From Synanceia verrucosa (Eukaryota; Chordata; Actinopteri; Perciformes; Synanceiidae), in contig CM056563.1 in the NCBI GenBank assembly GCA_029721515.1, forward strand, positions 20,217,954 to 20,281,953: a DNA stretch of 64,000 bases, in the 5' to 3' direction. Shown piece after piece: positions 14,231-27,777 of the stretch. Within the stretch, counting starts at the first letter, position 1. Every line of letters begins with the position of its first letter. A program made the translations under genes and the position numbers. The notes under the pieces were generated by a model. The model ran no database searches. It saw nothing but the letters and a program-made list of their open reading frames with translations, and was not told where the DNA came from.

Positions 14231-17200
14231 CTGATTTTAAATTATGTTGAAATATGTCACAGGCACACAGAGAGTTAAAGTTCTTTATAAATAAAGTTGA
14301 GTTGAACAAATGAATAAAGATGTCATCTTACACGTCTCAGTCCTCATGCACTCCTGTATCATTTAACTAGACACACACTACTGTATCCCTTCAGATCACT
14401 CAGGAGGAAAAAGAATCATGTCTGCTCAAAACATCATCACTTCATCATTTCATCCTCTTAGGCATTTGTGTCAAAATTATGTTTATGCCAAATCTGAGGA
14501 AATTCCCTCCAGCCGTTCCTGAGATATCCCATTCACAAGACTTGGACAGACAGCTCACAAAAACACGAGGCTGTCGCCGGTGCACAGACAGTCACAAATT
14601 TAAACTTCTCCCTGAAACAGCGTGTTATGCTTTCATGGTATACGTTGTGGTGGAACATAATGCTCCACAAATTTCTGTGGATCTAGCAACCATTTCCTCT
14701 TGAAATGGTGAATTATTACTAAAGCAGACACAATCTGCCAACACTTGTATGTGCAGGCGCAAAAATAGAACAACTATTCCAAAAGATTGTTGACAAAAAA
14801 GAGTCTTGTGATATTTTGGTAGTGGGAATAGTGGGAAATGAGGTCAAAGAGTGCACTGTCAGGATCTGGGTGGGGACCTTTCCTCCTCTTCTTTAACAAG
14901 AAATCACTGGTCTAATTAACTCTCAACACAGCAATTAGACCTGACTAATATTAGAAGTGTTGAACAGAGAGAGCTGCATAGAATGCAGAGGAAAGTCACA
15001 GAAAATATATGACTAGGAAGCAGCATGGTTGGAAGTATGCAGCACAGGTCGACACACACACATACAGGCTGGGCACTGCAGTTAAAAGACAATACATATT
15101 TCCACTTTAAGGACAAAGACAAACCTTCCCCTCTCTGTCAAACAGCATGAATGGCCCTGCACCAGAGTCCAGCCGGGTAAATGGCTCAGCTGGCCACAGA
15201 GATAATCATTACACTCATTAGGATTCCACTGTGCCGTCTTCAAATCATTGGGCACCCAACGCCATTAGAGCAAAACTGTCATGTGGGCAAGCTTTTTAGT
15301 CCAGCCGCCCAGCTGGGACAAATGTCTTCACATGGCGGTGCGCCGACAGAACAGCAAAACTTGAAGGAAGAGTCCAGTTGTCTTCCAAAATCAATCTTAT
15401 TTTTAGTCAAGCTATTGTGGCTCTGAGGCTACGTCCATCTATTGGTCGGCCAGTTGGTCCACCACTTATATCCAGTCGGGGTTGGCAATATATTGTGATA
15501 CTTTTTCTTCTGATACAATAACGATTTTTAATTTCATAATTTTTTTTACCCAAAAAAAGTAATGTTTTGGTCCAATTAATCGCGATAAAGCGGTAACTTC
15601 AACAACCCTATATATGTATATCTATGTTTATAATGTGTTTATAATCACTGTATAGAACTGTATAGAATATCGCAATAGGTCACAGACATTTATATCGATA
15701 GTCTGGCGTTATAACTGATTTGCCATTGACTTGTGTTAGCCTAGCACCAGTGAACTCTGCGGCTAGAAGGACTGAATGAAATTTTTTTTGAAAACTGTCT
15801 CCACACGTCTCCAACACTCCGGCTCACTTGGAAATGAGGCCCTATGTCCAAAATTCTGAACTATCACTTTAAGAAAACAAATTAATCTGCAGGTATTTCT
15901 GGTCCTAGAGGATTAATCCTGTCGACTTCAATCTTTTAACTTTACCTCTTGTGCCACCATAACTTGGTGATCCCTTAACATTTAATCTATTGTGACCACA
16001 TGGTCAAAGTTTTCATGATGACACGTTAATCACTAACATCTGAGATTTGGGGATTTGAAAAGTAATGTGTTTAACTATATTATGGTAGGTGAACTGCCCA
16101 GTATCCCACTGGTTTAAAACCAGTGGGATAACCAGTGTGCACAACACCAAGTATGAAGGATAGAGTTAAACAATGAAGTTGTACTGCAAAATATCTTTTG
16201 GTTTTCAATACTCTTTTTTCAAGTGATTATTTTTAAAATTATCCATTGCTTTCACTCTCACTGAAATGCTTTAGGTAATTTATGGATGGGTTGAGATTCT
16301 GTTTACCACATCAGTTGCCACATCAGTTTCTTGCAAAAGAACTTTTATTTAATGGGTTGAAAAATGTTTCAAAGTTGTCTCTGGATCCAGCCAAATACTT
16401 TAGCTCAAACAATGCATCAAAAATACAGATTCAGCTGCTGCTTTATACATATTTTAGTTCAATGTAGTGAAAATGCAGACATATTTACTTTTCTACCCGC
16501 TTTCATTTCTATAATCCTAAGGGAGGCAGCTGGTAACAGCCCCAAGAGGAACATTAAACTTTTCACATCCGGACTGAATACTTAAGCCACAGCAGCTCCC
16601 TGATAATCACACAACAAATGTGCTGAATGGTTTTCCACCTCCAGACAAGGCTGACAGCACTTCACTGAGGATGTGTAGGCTGCCAGCTTTGTAGCTTTGT
16701 GACATTAAATAGATTTAAAAACTTTACGTACCGCTTAATTCATTTTGTTTTTACTCTCCCTATCACACTGTCACATGAGAATTACAAAGACACTGAAAAA
16801 AAACTTTGCAGGTACAGACACACACATACACAACCTTGAAAGGTGATAACATCAATGCAATTCTCTTCAGACCATCTCTGACCGTGAATGCATGCAGCAA
16901 TCCAACAGAGAAAGGTATTAATGAATAGCAAACTGAGCTTTCAGTGGGTGAGCTTGCATTGCTGAGCCCCCTTACACTATAATCTACAAAACAATCAAGT
17001 GTGCTAGAGACAGACAAGGCAAGAGGCAGAGAAAAGAAACAGCTGAAATAACACTGCAGGCTGAATGATGGGAAACACCACAAAAAAGTAAGAAAGCGAA
17101 AAATAAATGCACTTTTCAATGGTTTAGGCTCTGTTTGTTGGTCTACTTTGCTGGAAAAAGCTTTCTGCATGATAATAAACTCTGCCTTCATGTGGCACCA

Positions 17201-18675
17201 ACTGCATTCCCCAGTTTTTTTTTCATTGTGTACCTATCAACTGTATGTTTTGTGTAGGTCTCTTTTACAGTCTAATTGCTGTGCCCCAGCACCTCTTCCT
17301 CCCTAACTCATGCCACTCGTCTTTCTATCTCTGGATGATGAGTCAGGGAGCAGCGAGGGGTCCAAGATATTTGCATCGGTACCTCGCCTCATTTCCTTTC
17401 CTAATGGGAGACATTGGAGCATGGCAGCAGACAGAAGTGGAGGCTGTGTGACGGGGAGAATGGGTAGGTGGGTGAGGTTGAAGGAGGTTGACGGAGCAAA
17501 AGATAGACAGAGAAAGAGAGATGCTACAAAAAGAAGGACTGAATGATTAAGTGTATTCAAGTGTGGGCACTGCAGAAAATAGCAAACGAGCACAAATGCA
17601 AATGATGCACTTTTTCATGAGTGAGTCATTTGTAACCGAAGTGTGTTGATTAAAACCGATGTGAGTCATTGTTGCCTGCAATATGTGACTGGATCAATCC
17701 AGACAACCCTGTCTCCACTTCCTCCTCCTCCTCCTCCTTGAGATGCTCGAACTCATCCACTTTTGCCAGTACTGCAATGCTGGTACTTCTACATGTGTAC
17801 TTTTGTGCACAAGCATGTGTGCCGTTTGCACCTTTTAGTGGTGGGCAGTCAAGCACCGCTCGATGGTTCACTCCAGTGGAGGAGGAGAGGCCCACACATC
17901 ATCCCCATGACAACACTACGCCTGCTTGCCAGTGTGAGCACCTCTACCTAAGTCATTAGGCAGGCAGCCACCCATGCATTACCCGTTATCAGATGGTGCA
18001 TAACAAGCAGCTGAACCCTCACAGAAAAATATGCACCAAAAACAATAAAGCAACACAAGCACACTGTGAGACAAACACATGAGCATGGTGACGATTCAAA
18101 CTCTAGACAAAGCCTTACATGGCAGCTAATGCAAGAGCGCTAGAATAAAAAACACACGCAATAAGTCCCTGGTACCTAGGTACCTGTCAGTGCTGAGGGA
18201 CTCTATCACCCAGCTGCAGGAGGTGATTTGGACCTGGGAGCATCCCTGTTTGCCATCCATCTGGTGCTGCAGTGCCGGGAATGGGTTCAGTGTTTGCGTG
18301 CTTCAGTCTGCAGTGGTGGACGATTGCATGCCAGGCCCCAGGGCTGGCACCACTCTGTGCAGAACCTAATGCTGGCATTATTGCTCTCCAGGGGAAATGG
18401 GGTTTGTGTCCCAGCACAGCTGAGCAGGCTACGGGCTGAGGGGGCGGTTGCCAACCAAGGAAGTTTTCACTGAGGGTAAGGCCTAAGGCGACAGTTACTG
18501 TAGAGGAAGGAAGGGAGGAACTGTACACACTAGGAAACAAACATCCATCACAGGCCTCTGCTTTGTCAAAACAAATACAAGCACCTCCTTGATAGCCAAG
18601 CACTGCAGTGGCATGAATGAAATCGAAAGAGTAACATGTATCAGACCACATTTACCCCCCAGAGCCCAGTTCCCT
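14231..18675. other. intergenic DNA with fragments of small repeats
   Basis: No exon was recognised. The segment 15480-15620 (unstable AATATATTGTGATA-type sequence) and 15720-15872, ending GAACTATCACTTTAAG, look like worn MITE fragments common in fish. A perfect 14-bp palindrome lies at 16102-16130 and a CCT-rich run at 17718-17738. Confidence 0.4.
16102..16130. repeat. palindrome with 14-bp arms around a single base
   Basis: TATCCCACTGGTTT is followed after one A by its exact reverse complement. The two-fold symmetry could be a protein-binding site or a remnant of a small inverted-repeat element. No function can be read from it. Confidence 0.7.
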
Positions 18676-19031
18676 TTAACTCTTAGAGTGCCACTGACGT
18701 ATTTCGATGTCTTTTAAAATCTGATGCTTGAGTTCCATCAACGTGATAATACGTCAAAGTGGTTTTTCAGCAGCTGGTCGCCAATTACGGTCTCCCGCAG
18801 CCTGTGAGTAACTTTGGGGCTTCTGGGAGATGTAGTCAGAGCACAAACAGAGATCAAAGCAGGAAGTGGAGATGACTGAGATTAGAGAGCAAAACAGATT
18901 CTGAACAAAAAGTGACATTTTTGGTGAAAGTGGCCTCTACTCTACCCCTGATGAAACAAGAATGGAACAAGGTAAAAGCAAACATTTTTTTATGATGAAA
19001 TAGAGAGTCTCAATGGCACTCAATGAGTTAA
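18676..19031 (+). repeat. TTAA MITE family X, copy C, with both termini
   Basis: It starts TTAACTCTTAGAGTGCC and ends GGCACTCAATGAGTTAA, so both TTAA borders survive. It lacks about 80 bp near the right end compared with copy F. The ZNF143-like motif is at 18818-18837 on the minus strand. Confidence 0.9.
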
Positions 19032-22000
19032 TATAGCACTCTTTCTATTTAGTACTTTAACACTGGTAACAGTCGGGGGTATGCCTTACCTCTGGTTTGT
19101 AATATATGCAGACTTTCCGTTGTGTGTTTTTGATCCCTAACTTGACATAGCTTCTTCAGAGCCACAAAAGACATTATATTATTATATTTTATTACATGAA
19201 GGCTGGTTAGTTCTCCCCATACAGAGCTTGTGACTAACTTTTCCACGACATTATTCTTGTACTGGAGTATTCAAGTATTCTTGGTTTTCTGTATCTATTG
19301 TTTTCATTGCCTTAATTTATAAAAATTAGAATATATTACTTTATTGTGGGGGGGGGGCACCAAAACCTAGTCTCGCCGAGGGTTGTATGGCTACCAGTAT
19401 GGCTAGAGCCGGCCCTGTACACAACCTAATAAACATAAAAAAACACAAAGAAAGAAGCACAAATGTCATCCTGTGAGCTGGGTCTGTTGAACACTCGCTT
19501 GTCAAGATGACCTTTGACACTTTGGAGGTGGGCATGAAATAGACAGGGCACCAATTATCAACATCATGCACTCATATTTGTGACCGTGTGAAATCTTAAC
19601 TCTCATATTCAAAAAATGGTCTCATATGCATCCATTTTGGCTGTATCCCTACATATCATAAATGGTTGCCCTGGGCGATCTGTCATTCATCAGGTGAGAA
19701 CCAAAAAAAACTGTTTATATTTGAAGATGCAATCCAATTTGCAGCACCACGCTCGTCCCTGGTTGAAACGGCGCCTCAGTCCTTCTTTAATTGGAATTGA
19801 CATTTAAATGAAGTGGTTAATGTGTGCCAAGGACAGAGTATGCCGTGTTAACAATTAAAATGCTGCTTAATGGGGCATGCTAGAGCTATTTTGAGTACAT
19901 GTTATGGGAGAAGAATAGGGCACACTCTATTAGTCAGAACCAGAGCGTTTCCCTGAAGTGGGCCAAGGTCAGAGCAACTCCTTCGTTTCTAGGCTAGCTG
20001 CTCATCATCCAGCCACTTCAAACCCCTGACGAAAGTTATTAGCATAAATACCAACATGGGAAAAGGCTTTTAGCACACAAAAAGTGGCCATCGAGGATGT
20101 TCTGTCATTTATGCAACACCTCTCTGGGCATGTAGAAATGCAAGGGCCTCGCAGGCTTCCACTGGAGCTGAGAAGTACCCTCAGGGCCCATTACTCATCT
20201 CTTTGAAAGACAAGCTTCCTCTCACTTCTTGATCACTCGCTCCAATATAAAGCTCAGTAGGGACATGATGACAGGAAGACTTGGGCTCACAGGTAGAGAG
20301 GAAGCTAGATCAACTTGACTGGAGCTTTTGGGCCTGGGAGATCACACAACAGACAAGAAAAACAGGCGAGAAAGCAGGAGGTGTAGCATCCGCCAAAATC
20401 AGCCACAGCTCCAGGGCTGGGTGTCTCAAAGACGCATGTGTGGACAGAAGGGACAGTAGGGCAGTGCCAGAGGGAGGTGATGGAGGACGGTGAATACAGA
20501 AATACAGAGCTCCAATGTGTGCTCTTCCCACCAATCGCTTCACCCCTCTGAAGGCTCCAGTGTGCCCCTCAGTCCCGGACCAGATGGGGAACAGGGCTCC
20601 TCACTGTGTTTTCCAAACCTTGCGAGGGGTCAGTCTCCCTGCAGGCAGCTTTTTGTGTGCTTTTGGGGTTAGATGTGAGCCCAGGCCAGAGCAGGTTTGT
20701 GTGTTCATGTGCCACAGAAAAGTTTATAGTGAAGGAGGAGTGCCTTGATATAGGCTGTGAAGTGGCCAGGCTGTCGAGATCCAGCAGAGGCAATGACTGA
20801 GCGCAGTGTTGAGAATATTAAACAAATTCCCTGCACCCCCTATGTTTCCATCCTGCTGTCAAAAGGATTTTAAGCAAACGTATGAAATTGCTTCCTATGC
20901 GCTCAAAAAGGCTAAGGTGCTAAAATGCAGGTGGTGGAAACATTCAGTGTCTAAGGAGATGATAGTGTCCTTTCCTGGCATTTAACAAAAGGTGGTTTGC
21001 AATTAATGGTCATATTATGCCACATTCAAGTCATAAGCATCATTCCAAATGCCCTATCCAAAAAGCTACTGTATGATTACATAAGCTGAAGTTATGCAAA
21101 TCTCCTCAAGAGGATGTAACACTTCCATAATTAAACCAGCACCTTTAACTCTGCATGGCATTTCAATGCTTCTTCCCACCTCAGGTGGCATTTGCTGTAT
21201 TTTTATAAAGCGGTGGAATGGTATGCAACAAGCTGGATTCATGTTGTTCACATTGTCTGCTGTTACCAGTACAAACTTAATGCTACAATAGCTTAGCATA
21301 AAGACTGGAAACAAGGGGAAAAATCTAGCTTGGCTCTTTGCAAAGGTATCAACAACTCCAACTTGCTGCTCTGAAGTTTGTGAATTATTTAGTTTGTTTA
21401 ATCTGAATATAAAACAAAGTGTAAAAGCAACAAGTCGCCTTTTGTTTACAGGGGGGACTCGTGGTTGGATGCTGTCACCAGGCAACCATATCCTGTTCCT
21501 CGTCTTTATGCTAAGCTAAACTAAGCAAGCTAAGCCTGCAAATAGCTGATTAATTTCGACAGTCATCACTAGCACAACACAGGACATGCTGCACAAACAC
21601 ACTTTCAAATAGCCAAGCTACCATCAATAGCAATGCCATTTTTTAAATTACGCAACCGAAATGTTAAAAAAAATGGAATATGCATGATTACGCCATACAA
21701 TAGACAAAGAGAAGTAAGTTGTTTATCAGAGTGTTGAGTTTAAGGGGATGCCAGTTTCACTCAGTGTTGCTACGGCGATCAGCTGAGAATCTCACCTACA
21801 TTGAGGCTACTATCTGCAGTTAGTCAAGTCCAGCTGTATCATGCAGTGGGAATCTGTCTATTTAATGCACTTTTTTATATTTTCTTCTAATGTCAGTGAA
21901 TTTATGGCTCAAGCCACTTAAAACATTGAATGCCCTGTATTTGTGTGAGGATTTTATGGATTTATCAAGCCTGAGTAATCAGTCCTGATCACTTGTCCCT

Positions 22001-22717
22001 CATTTTTACCACCTCAATGAAGTAATTTTCATTGTTATATATTTTATTACCTTACTATGAATCTGTGATGTGGATGACAAAAACAAACTATATTCACGAT
22101 GTCTGCAAGTACAGTGATTACACTTGCAGACATCGTGAATATAAGTGTATTTCCTGTACAGTATCAGGGTAAAAGAGAGAGTAAAACCACTGGAGGCAAT
22201 CAGCAGCTCTCAGGCTCTCATGTTCACATGTTCCCTGCTGTGATTTCTCTGAGTTTACCACCAAAACATTAGCAGAGCCTTTAGAGCGTGCGCTCTCTGT
22301 CACTACAACGATCTAGATATTGATTTCCCACTGACGTTCTGTGGTTCACTTTGGCTTTGAAGAACAACACTGTCTTGTTTTGACTCTCGAAAGTCACTGA
22401 AGCATCACTGGGCTACAGATATGAACCGCCCTGTTCATACCACTGGGAGAGTTAAGATACAATAATCCTCCCTCGTTTGGTTTTCTGTAGGTAAGTCTGT
22501 CAACTGTAACAACTAAAAAGAACAAACGTACAATGAAAAAGGTCATATCTAGGTCATGGTCTTTGATTATTATGATAAGTTAATAATGTTTGTATAAAGA
22601 TGTTACATACTGTAGGCCTGGCCTCGAACAGGCATTTTAACTTGTCCAATTGATTCGTTGATTTACCCGACAAATCTATACATTGTTTCTCTGTAAAGAA
22701 TCAGAAAAAGCAATGAG
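19032..22717. other. intergenic DNA, no gene recognised
   Basis: Moderately GC-rich patches (20160-20800) carry no convincing exon. A perfect hairpin is listed separately at 22089-22143. Confidence 0.4.
22089..22143. repeat. perfect 22-bp inverted repeat, 11-nt loop
   Basis: The left arm 22089-22110 begins TATATTCACGATGTCTGC and pairs without mismatch to 22122-22143. A transcript would fold into a short-loop hairpin. Whether it is transcribed cannot be seen. Confidence 0.85.
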
Positions 22718-23147
22718 CAAACTCATTGAGTGTCAGCCGTTTTATAAAACAGAGTGTCCAGCGTTTTTCCCATTTTGAGTCATATTTCTAGACCCACAGA
22801 ATATTTTGTACCATGTCTCTGAAAACACTGAATAGCTCAAATGAAAGAAGAGACTATTTTATCATGAAAAAAATGTTTGTTTTTACCTTGTTCTGTTCTT
22901 GTTTTATCAGAGGTAGAGGCCAATTTCACCTAAAACACCACTTTTTGTCCAGAATCTGTTTTGCTCTCTAATCTCGATCGTCTCCACTTCCTGCTTTGAT
23001 CTCTGTGGTGTATACCGTCTCTTTATGCTCAAACTACATCTCCCAGAAGCCTCAACATTACTCACAGACTGCGAGATACCACGATCGGTGACCCGCTGCT
23101 GAAAAAACAGTTGGATGTTGAAAAACGTCAATGGCACTCTGAGTTAA
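22718..23147 (-). repeat. TTAA MITE family X, copy D
   Basis: It starts ACTCATTGAGTGTCAGCCG and ends ACGTCAATGGCACTCTGAG then TTAA. The whole inner block is present, including the ZNF143-like motif at 23032-23050 (one base changed at the start) and the segment TCGATCGTCTCCACTTCC. Confidence 0.9.
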
Positions 23148-24283
23148 AATCGTGTTTTCCAGAAATGAGCTCATACATTTCTTTAAAATAATGATTCAGC
23201 ATGTAAAAAAGCATTGTCAATTAATTTTAATCAACTGATTAGTTGACTAATGGACTGAACATAAAACATCTGACAACAAAAAAACTTCTGTTCAAATACA
23301 GCTTGGTTCAAGGTTTCTAAATCATGACCACTGTCATAAAGAAACATAGCCTTTTAAATAGTGTCTGACAGCAGAGACAGATGGTTATTAGTGCAAAGCA
23401 CAGGTTGGCTATCTATCTATTACTGTTGTTTCTAGGAGCCTTTTAAAAGTCTGCACTTTCCTCTCTGTCTCTTTTGCCAAGGTTAGTGTGAAATGTTGGC
23501 TTTGTGGCTCTTCTAGAGAGCAGGTCTGTCCACACCACCCCTCGCTACATCTTTTACTGTGTCCCTCCTATGACAGCTGTGTCATTACAATTTAACCCCG
23601 GCCCAGCAGAATGTGTTTGGTCATCAAAAATGCTTTGAGTCCTGAGAGGTTCTTCTTTTCTTTACTGAGAGGAAAAATATATGGTTCAATTATAGGTGCT
23701 GTCAGGCCAGTATGAGTTTATGATGGCCTGAACTGAGCTAGGCAGTGACCTAGTCACTGACGCAGTGGAGCTCAGATTGTCAATCACAATTTGAATTTGT
23801 GTGAGAAATTAATCAATGTTCGAACAGGATATGCCGAATGTAGTGCAGAAGCACTGACTCACCAAACAGGTGAAGAAACAGAGAGAAAGAGAGAGTGAGT
23901 CAATGCTGTCAACGGAAGTGATTTAGTGGATCAACTAGTCGATGTGTGCGTCAGCCGTGTGAGTTAGGAGATGATTTCCTGGCTGCTGCAGGGCTAAGAG
24001 GGATTTTAAACTGGAAGGAAGTGGAGTTAATGTGGGATCTTGAGGAGCAGAGAGCTGCCCTCACTTTCTGCTCCCACTCTCTCAACCCACCAGCTTGACA
24101 CAGATGATAAGAGGCCCCAAGCAGAGTAAAGGCACATAACTAACAACACACATAAATATGTATGTGTGTGCATTTGTGTAGTGTGTATATATATATATAT
24201 ATATATATACACACGCACACATATATATATATATACATATACACATATATGTCTATATACACACATATATATGTGTGTATATA
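23148..24283. other. intergenic DNA ending in a TA/CA compound microsatellite
   Basis: No gene is seen. From about 24180 to 24283 the sequence is a mixed TA, CA and TG tract that leads straight into the left terminus of Tc1 copy 2. Confidence 0.5.
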
Positions 24284-25885
24284 CAGTCATGGAAAAAATT
24301 ATTAGACCACCCTTGTTTTCTTCAATTTCTTGTTCATTCTAATATCTGGTACCACTAAACGTATAATACAATGAACACAACAAAAATGCAGCTGGTCACA
24401 TAATACTTTATGTCCTATTTGACATTCTTAAGCTTAATTGATTCCCAGGGTATACAAGAGGCCATTTCATGTCACAAGCAGCACTGCACATGCAAAGGCC
24501 TAGAGTGGTTTCCTGCTTACATTCAAGCCGTAGCACAACTCAGAAGTTGTCAGCTCTCACATAATGCCTAAAACAAAAGAATTATGTGAAGCAACAAAGG
24601 CAGCCATCTTGGCACTGCTGGAAATTGGCATGAGTGAGAGACAGGTAGCGAAAAAACTGAAGATCTCCAAGACAGCCGTTCATTCCAACAAAAAAAAACA
24701 AGCTGAACATGGCACTACCAAATTGCTACCTGGCCGTGGCAGGAAACGTCTTTCTACCCCACGAGATGACCGTGCACTCATCCGTTCCTGTGTCAGGAAT
24801 CGTCGTCAGACCTCCAGGGACCTTAAAAATGAGTGGGCACTGTCGAGAAATGTGACTTGCTCGGCAAGGACAGTTCGAAACCGACTTGTTGAAGCTGGTT
24901 TGAAGTCACACAGAGCACGCAAGAAGCCCTTCATCAATGAAAGGCAGAGGAAGGCCCGGTTACTCTTTGCTCGAGACCACAAGGATTGGACTGTTGATGA
25001 TTGGGCTAAGGTTCTCTTCAGTGATGAATCAATTTTGAATTGATGCCCACTCCAGCCAACTTACTGGTTAGGAGGAAGCCTGGAGAAGCTTACAACCCAG
25101 ACTGTCTTGCCCCTACAGTAAAACATGGGGGTGGATCAGTCATGATCTGGGGTTGTTTCAGTCTGAGTGGAACAGGGCAAATGCAATTGTGTGAAGGCCG
25201 AATGAACCAGGTCAAGTACAGGACTACCCTTGAAAACAGTCTTCTTCCATCAGCTGGAAAACTCTTTCCTGCCTCGAATGACTGGATTTTCCAACAAGAC
25301 AATGCCCCTTGCCACACGGCAAGGTCAGTTAAAGCCTGGATGGAGAACCACAACATTCGCACCATGCCTTGGCCTGCTCAATCACCAGATCTTAATCCAA
25401 TTGAAAACCTGTGGAAAATCATCAAACTCAAAATGGAGAACCACAAGCCCAAAAACAAAGAAAATTTGTTTGAATTTGTCCAACAGGAATGGGCTGCTGT
25501 GACAGCAGAACAATGTCAGAAGCTGGTGGAGAGCATGCCAAGACGCATGGCTGCAGTCATCAAAAACAATGGTTATGCAATCAAGTATTAACTCTTGTGT
25601 GTATCATGTGTTTAAAGCAAACAGAAAAGAAAACACGGAATGCTTAAAAGTAGTGTTTTGGCGGTACAATGCCATAGCTATTGATGTAAGAATTTAAGTA
25701 ATTTTGGTTATTATCAAGAAAACCATGGAAAATGAATAATCCTTAGTTCTTAAATTAAACTCTCATGAGCTATTTTTGTTGTTATCATTATAATTGTCCA
25801 AACAAATGTACCTTTAGTTGAGCCAGGCATTAAAATTAACAAGAAATTGAAGAAAACAAGGGTGGTCTAATAATTTTTTCCATGA

Positions 25886-25888
<3 letters not shown>
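24284..25888 (+). mobile_element. Tc1-like transposon, copy 2, 1605 bp
   Basis: The same termini and the same length as copy 1, again flanked by TA within TA/CA repeats. I count about two dozen differences from copy 1. A cluster of about eight substitutions lies just inside the left inverted repeat (24335-24380). Both inverted repeats are intact, so the element could still be moved by transposase supplied from elsewhere. Confidence 0.95.
24564..25591 (+). pseudogene. Tc1-like transposase, copy 2, one frameshift
   Basis: The frame opens with MPKTKELCEATKAAILALLE (helix-turn-helix), continues through GRGRKRLSTPRDD (AT-hook-like GRKR) to VLFSDES (first catalytic Asp), and breaks near 25028, where TCAATTTTG lacks one base present in copy 1 (TCCAATTTTG). 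The downstream frame (from 25040) has KHGGGSVMIWGCFS, QQDNAPCHTA (second Asp) and SPDLNPIENLW (Glu 34 residues later, DD34E), and ends NNGYAIKY. Total about 342 codons. A single base separates this copy from an uninterrupted frame; whether any intact source copy exists cannot be seen here. Confidence 0.94.
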
Positions 25889-25919
<31 letters not shown>

Positions 25920-26008
25920 ACACACATATATATATACTTATATATGTATATATACATATACATATAGATATTTATTCATATACATATGTGTGTGTGTGTG
26001 TGTGTGTA
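25889..26008. repeat. compound (TA)n / (GT)n microsatellite
   Basis: TA repeats follow the Tc1 right terminus, grade into TA/CA variants, and end in a GT run at 25988-26007. Confidence 0.9.
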
Positions 26009-26107
26009 GGGGTGGGAAAAAATTAATATTAAGAAATGAAAAATCAATATTATATCAGAAGAAAAACTATCGTGATATATTGCCATATCAATATTTTTTC
26101 CCACCCC
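26009..26107. mobile_element. 99-bp MITE with TA flanks
   Basis: GGGGTGGGAAAAAA at the left is repeated exactly inverted at the right end, with TA on both outer sides, as expected for a Tc1/mariner-type miniature element. The inner sequence is A/T-rich with partial self-complementarity (ATCAATATT). It has no coding capacity. Confidence 0.8.
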
Positions 26108-26111
26108 TACA

Positions 26112-27777
26112 CATAGATGGCACAAACTGTGAAAGAATACTAAGACTATGGAAAGAATAAAGAAGGTCAGTTTCCTAGAGCTGCTTAGCTCGTACATGGT
26201 AAGAGCATGATAATCTGACTTTTAATCAAAGGCCAGGCCACCACTGATAAGGTTTGCTAAGCCTCCGTTCATTGTGAGGAGGACCTGAGTGAAAGAGACC
26301 AGCTGAAATACATCAGCTATTCTGAGTCAGTCGCTGCGTCAATAGTGGCATCACAGGCCCATCTTCAGCATCCCCACCGCTGTCAGGCTATCTGAGGTGA
26401 CCTGAGCTCCACCCATCAATATCCAGCCTGCTCATCTCACAGCCGGCTCGGCTCAATAAGAGACACAGTAAAACAAGAGCGTGTGCCTCAGATCCTGCCC
26501 TCCAGATGGTGGAGGCTACTGTGATCAGGAGGATTAGATGTCTTTCCAGCCTGATCAATGAAAGATGGAGGTGGGGGGTCGGTAGCTTGGTGGGGTGGGA
26601 GGAAGCTTTGGTACCACCTCCAGCAGGCGCTAATGACTCTGATAGCTGATATCTGGAGCTGCGGGAGGCAGGAGATAAAACAGATGCTGCTCCTGGAGGA
26701 CAGCTGTGTGAACATGAGCTGAAAACCCAGAAACCTAGACGTTCTCATTCACACACACCACCAGTGTATGAAGCTATCCTCCTAAAGTTAAAAAGATGTC
26801 TGGTCAAACTATTTATGTGACAGATTTTTTTTGCATCATCATCCCCTGAGCTCACTGTTTTAACAAAGATAAGAGTGACTGCTGAGAAAAATCACAGGCT
26901 CTACTTGCTTTTCTAGCTTGTTAATAATGGACTTTTACAACAAATATTTGAGAAAAACAAAATAATATAAGACGCATTGGACTTGTCACCGTGATGGAAG
27001 CAGACAGTTACAAGTTCACCTCAAGTTCCTGATAGCTGAATGCAAAATAGATGACACATAGCTTAAGCGAATATCTGCAGGGTGCATGTCTTGCCTGATG
27101 CTGCTAGCGTTACATATTCATCATTTGCTACAACTATCTCACATTTGGGTGACAGCAAGATTCTGGTATTTTCTCCAAAACCATCTCCATTGCTCAAATG
27201 TTTCTGCTACAGTAGAATACAATGTTTTTTTTCCAGCTTTATCTACATCCACAGAGATTAAAATATGAGTTCAGACATATTTCAGAGGGCAGAAACAGTA
27301 ATAATCAAAAATAGTAGGAACATTTTACAAGAATTCTTGGATTCTCCGTATTGGGTTCCGATACCAAAGTAATTAATGGTTCGGGAGTTTCCATTCCAAC
27401 CTGCAGAAATTTTCCATCCATGACCACGTGATTCCTCACCACACATTTCCCAAGGCTCTCAAGTCTTACCATTCAGAGTGTGACATCTGGTATTTCTCAC
27501 CCATGAAAATTTATTATGTAACACCAAACAAGTTACACATCTATATATGCAGCAGGGAGTGTAGCAAGTCGCTCTGGGCATCGCAGAGCTCACTGGGAGC
27601 TTGGCGTGCTCCAGCCAATCAAAAAATAACATACCTTTACACATCAGCCAATCAGAAAACAGCAAATTGCTGTATCTGGGTAAGATACGGGTGATCTGAC
27701 CACAGCAATGTTACAGAGAAAAGGATGCATACTGCACGACTCAAAGGGAATACTTTATCACATATCTATAGTAAATT
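26112..27777. other. intergenic DNA, no gene recognised
   Basis: The stretch 26280-26760 is richer in GC than its surroundings, but I found no frame with proper splice borders or a familiar motif. Confidence 0.4.

Noticed and set aside
18187..18651. 154-codon minus-strand open frame
   Set aside because: No recognised motif, no splice context, and an overlapping frame on the other strand; consistent with a chance frame in a GC-richer patch.
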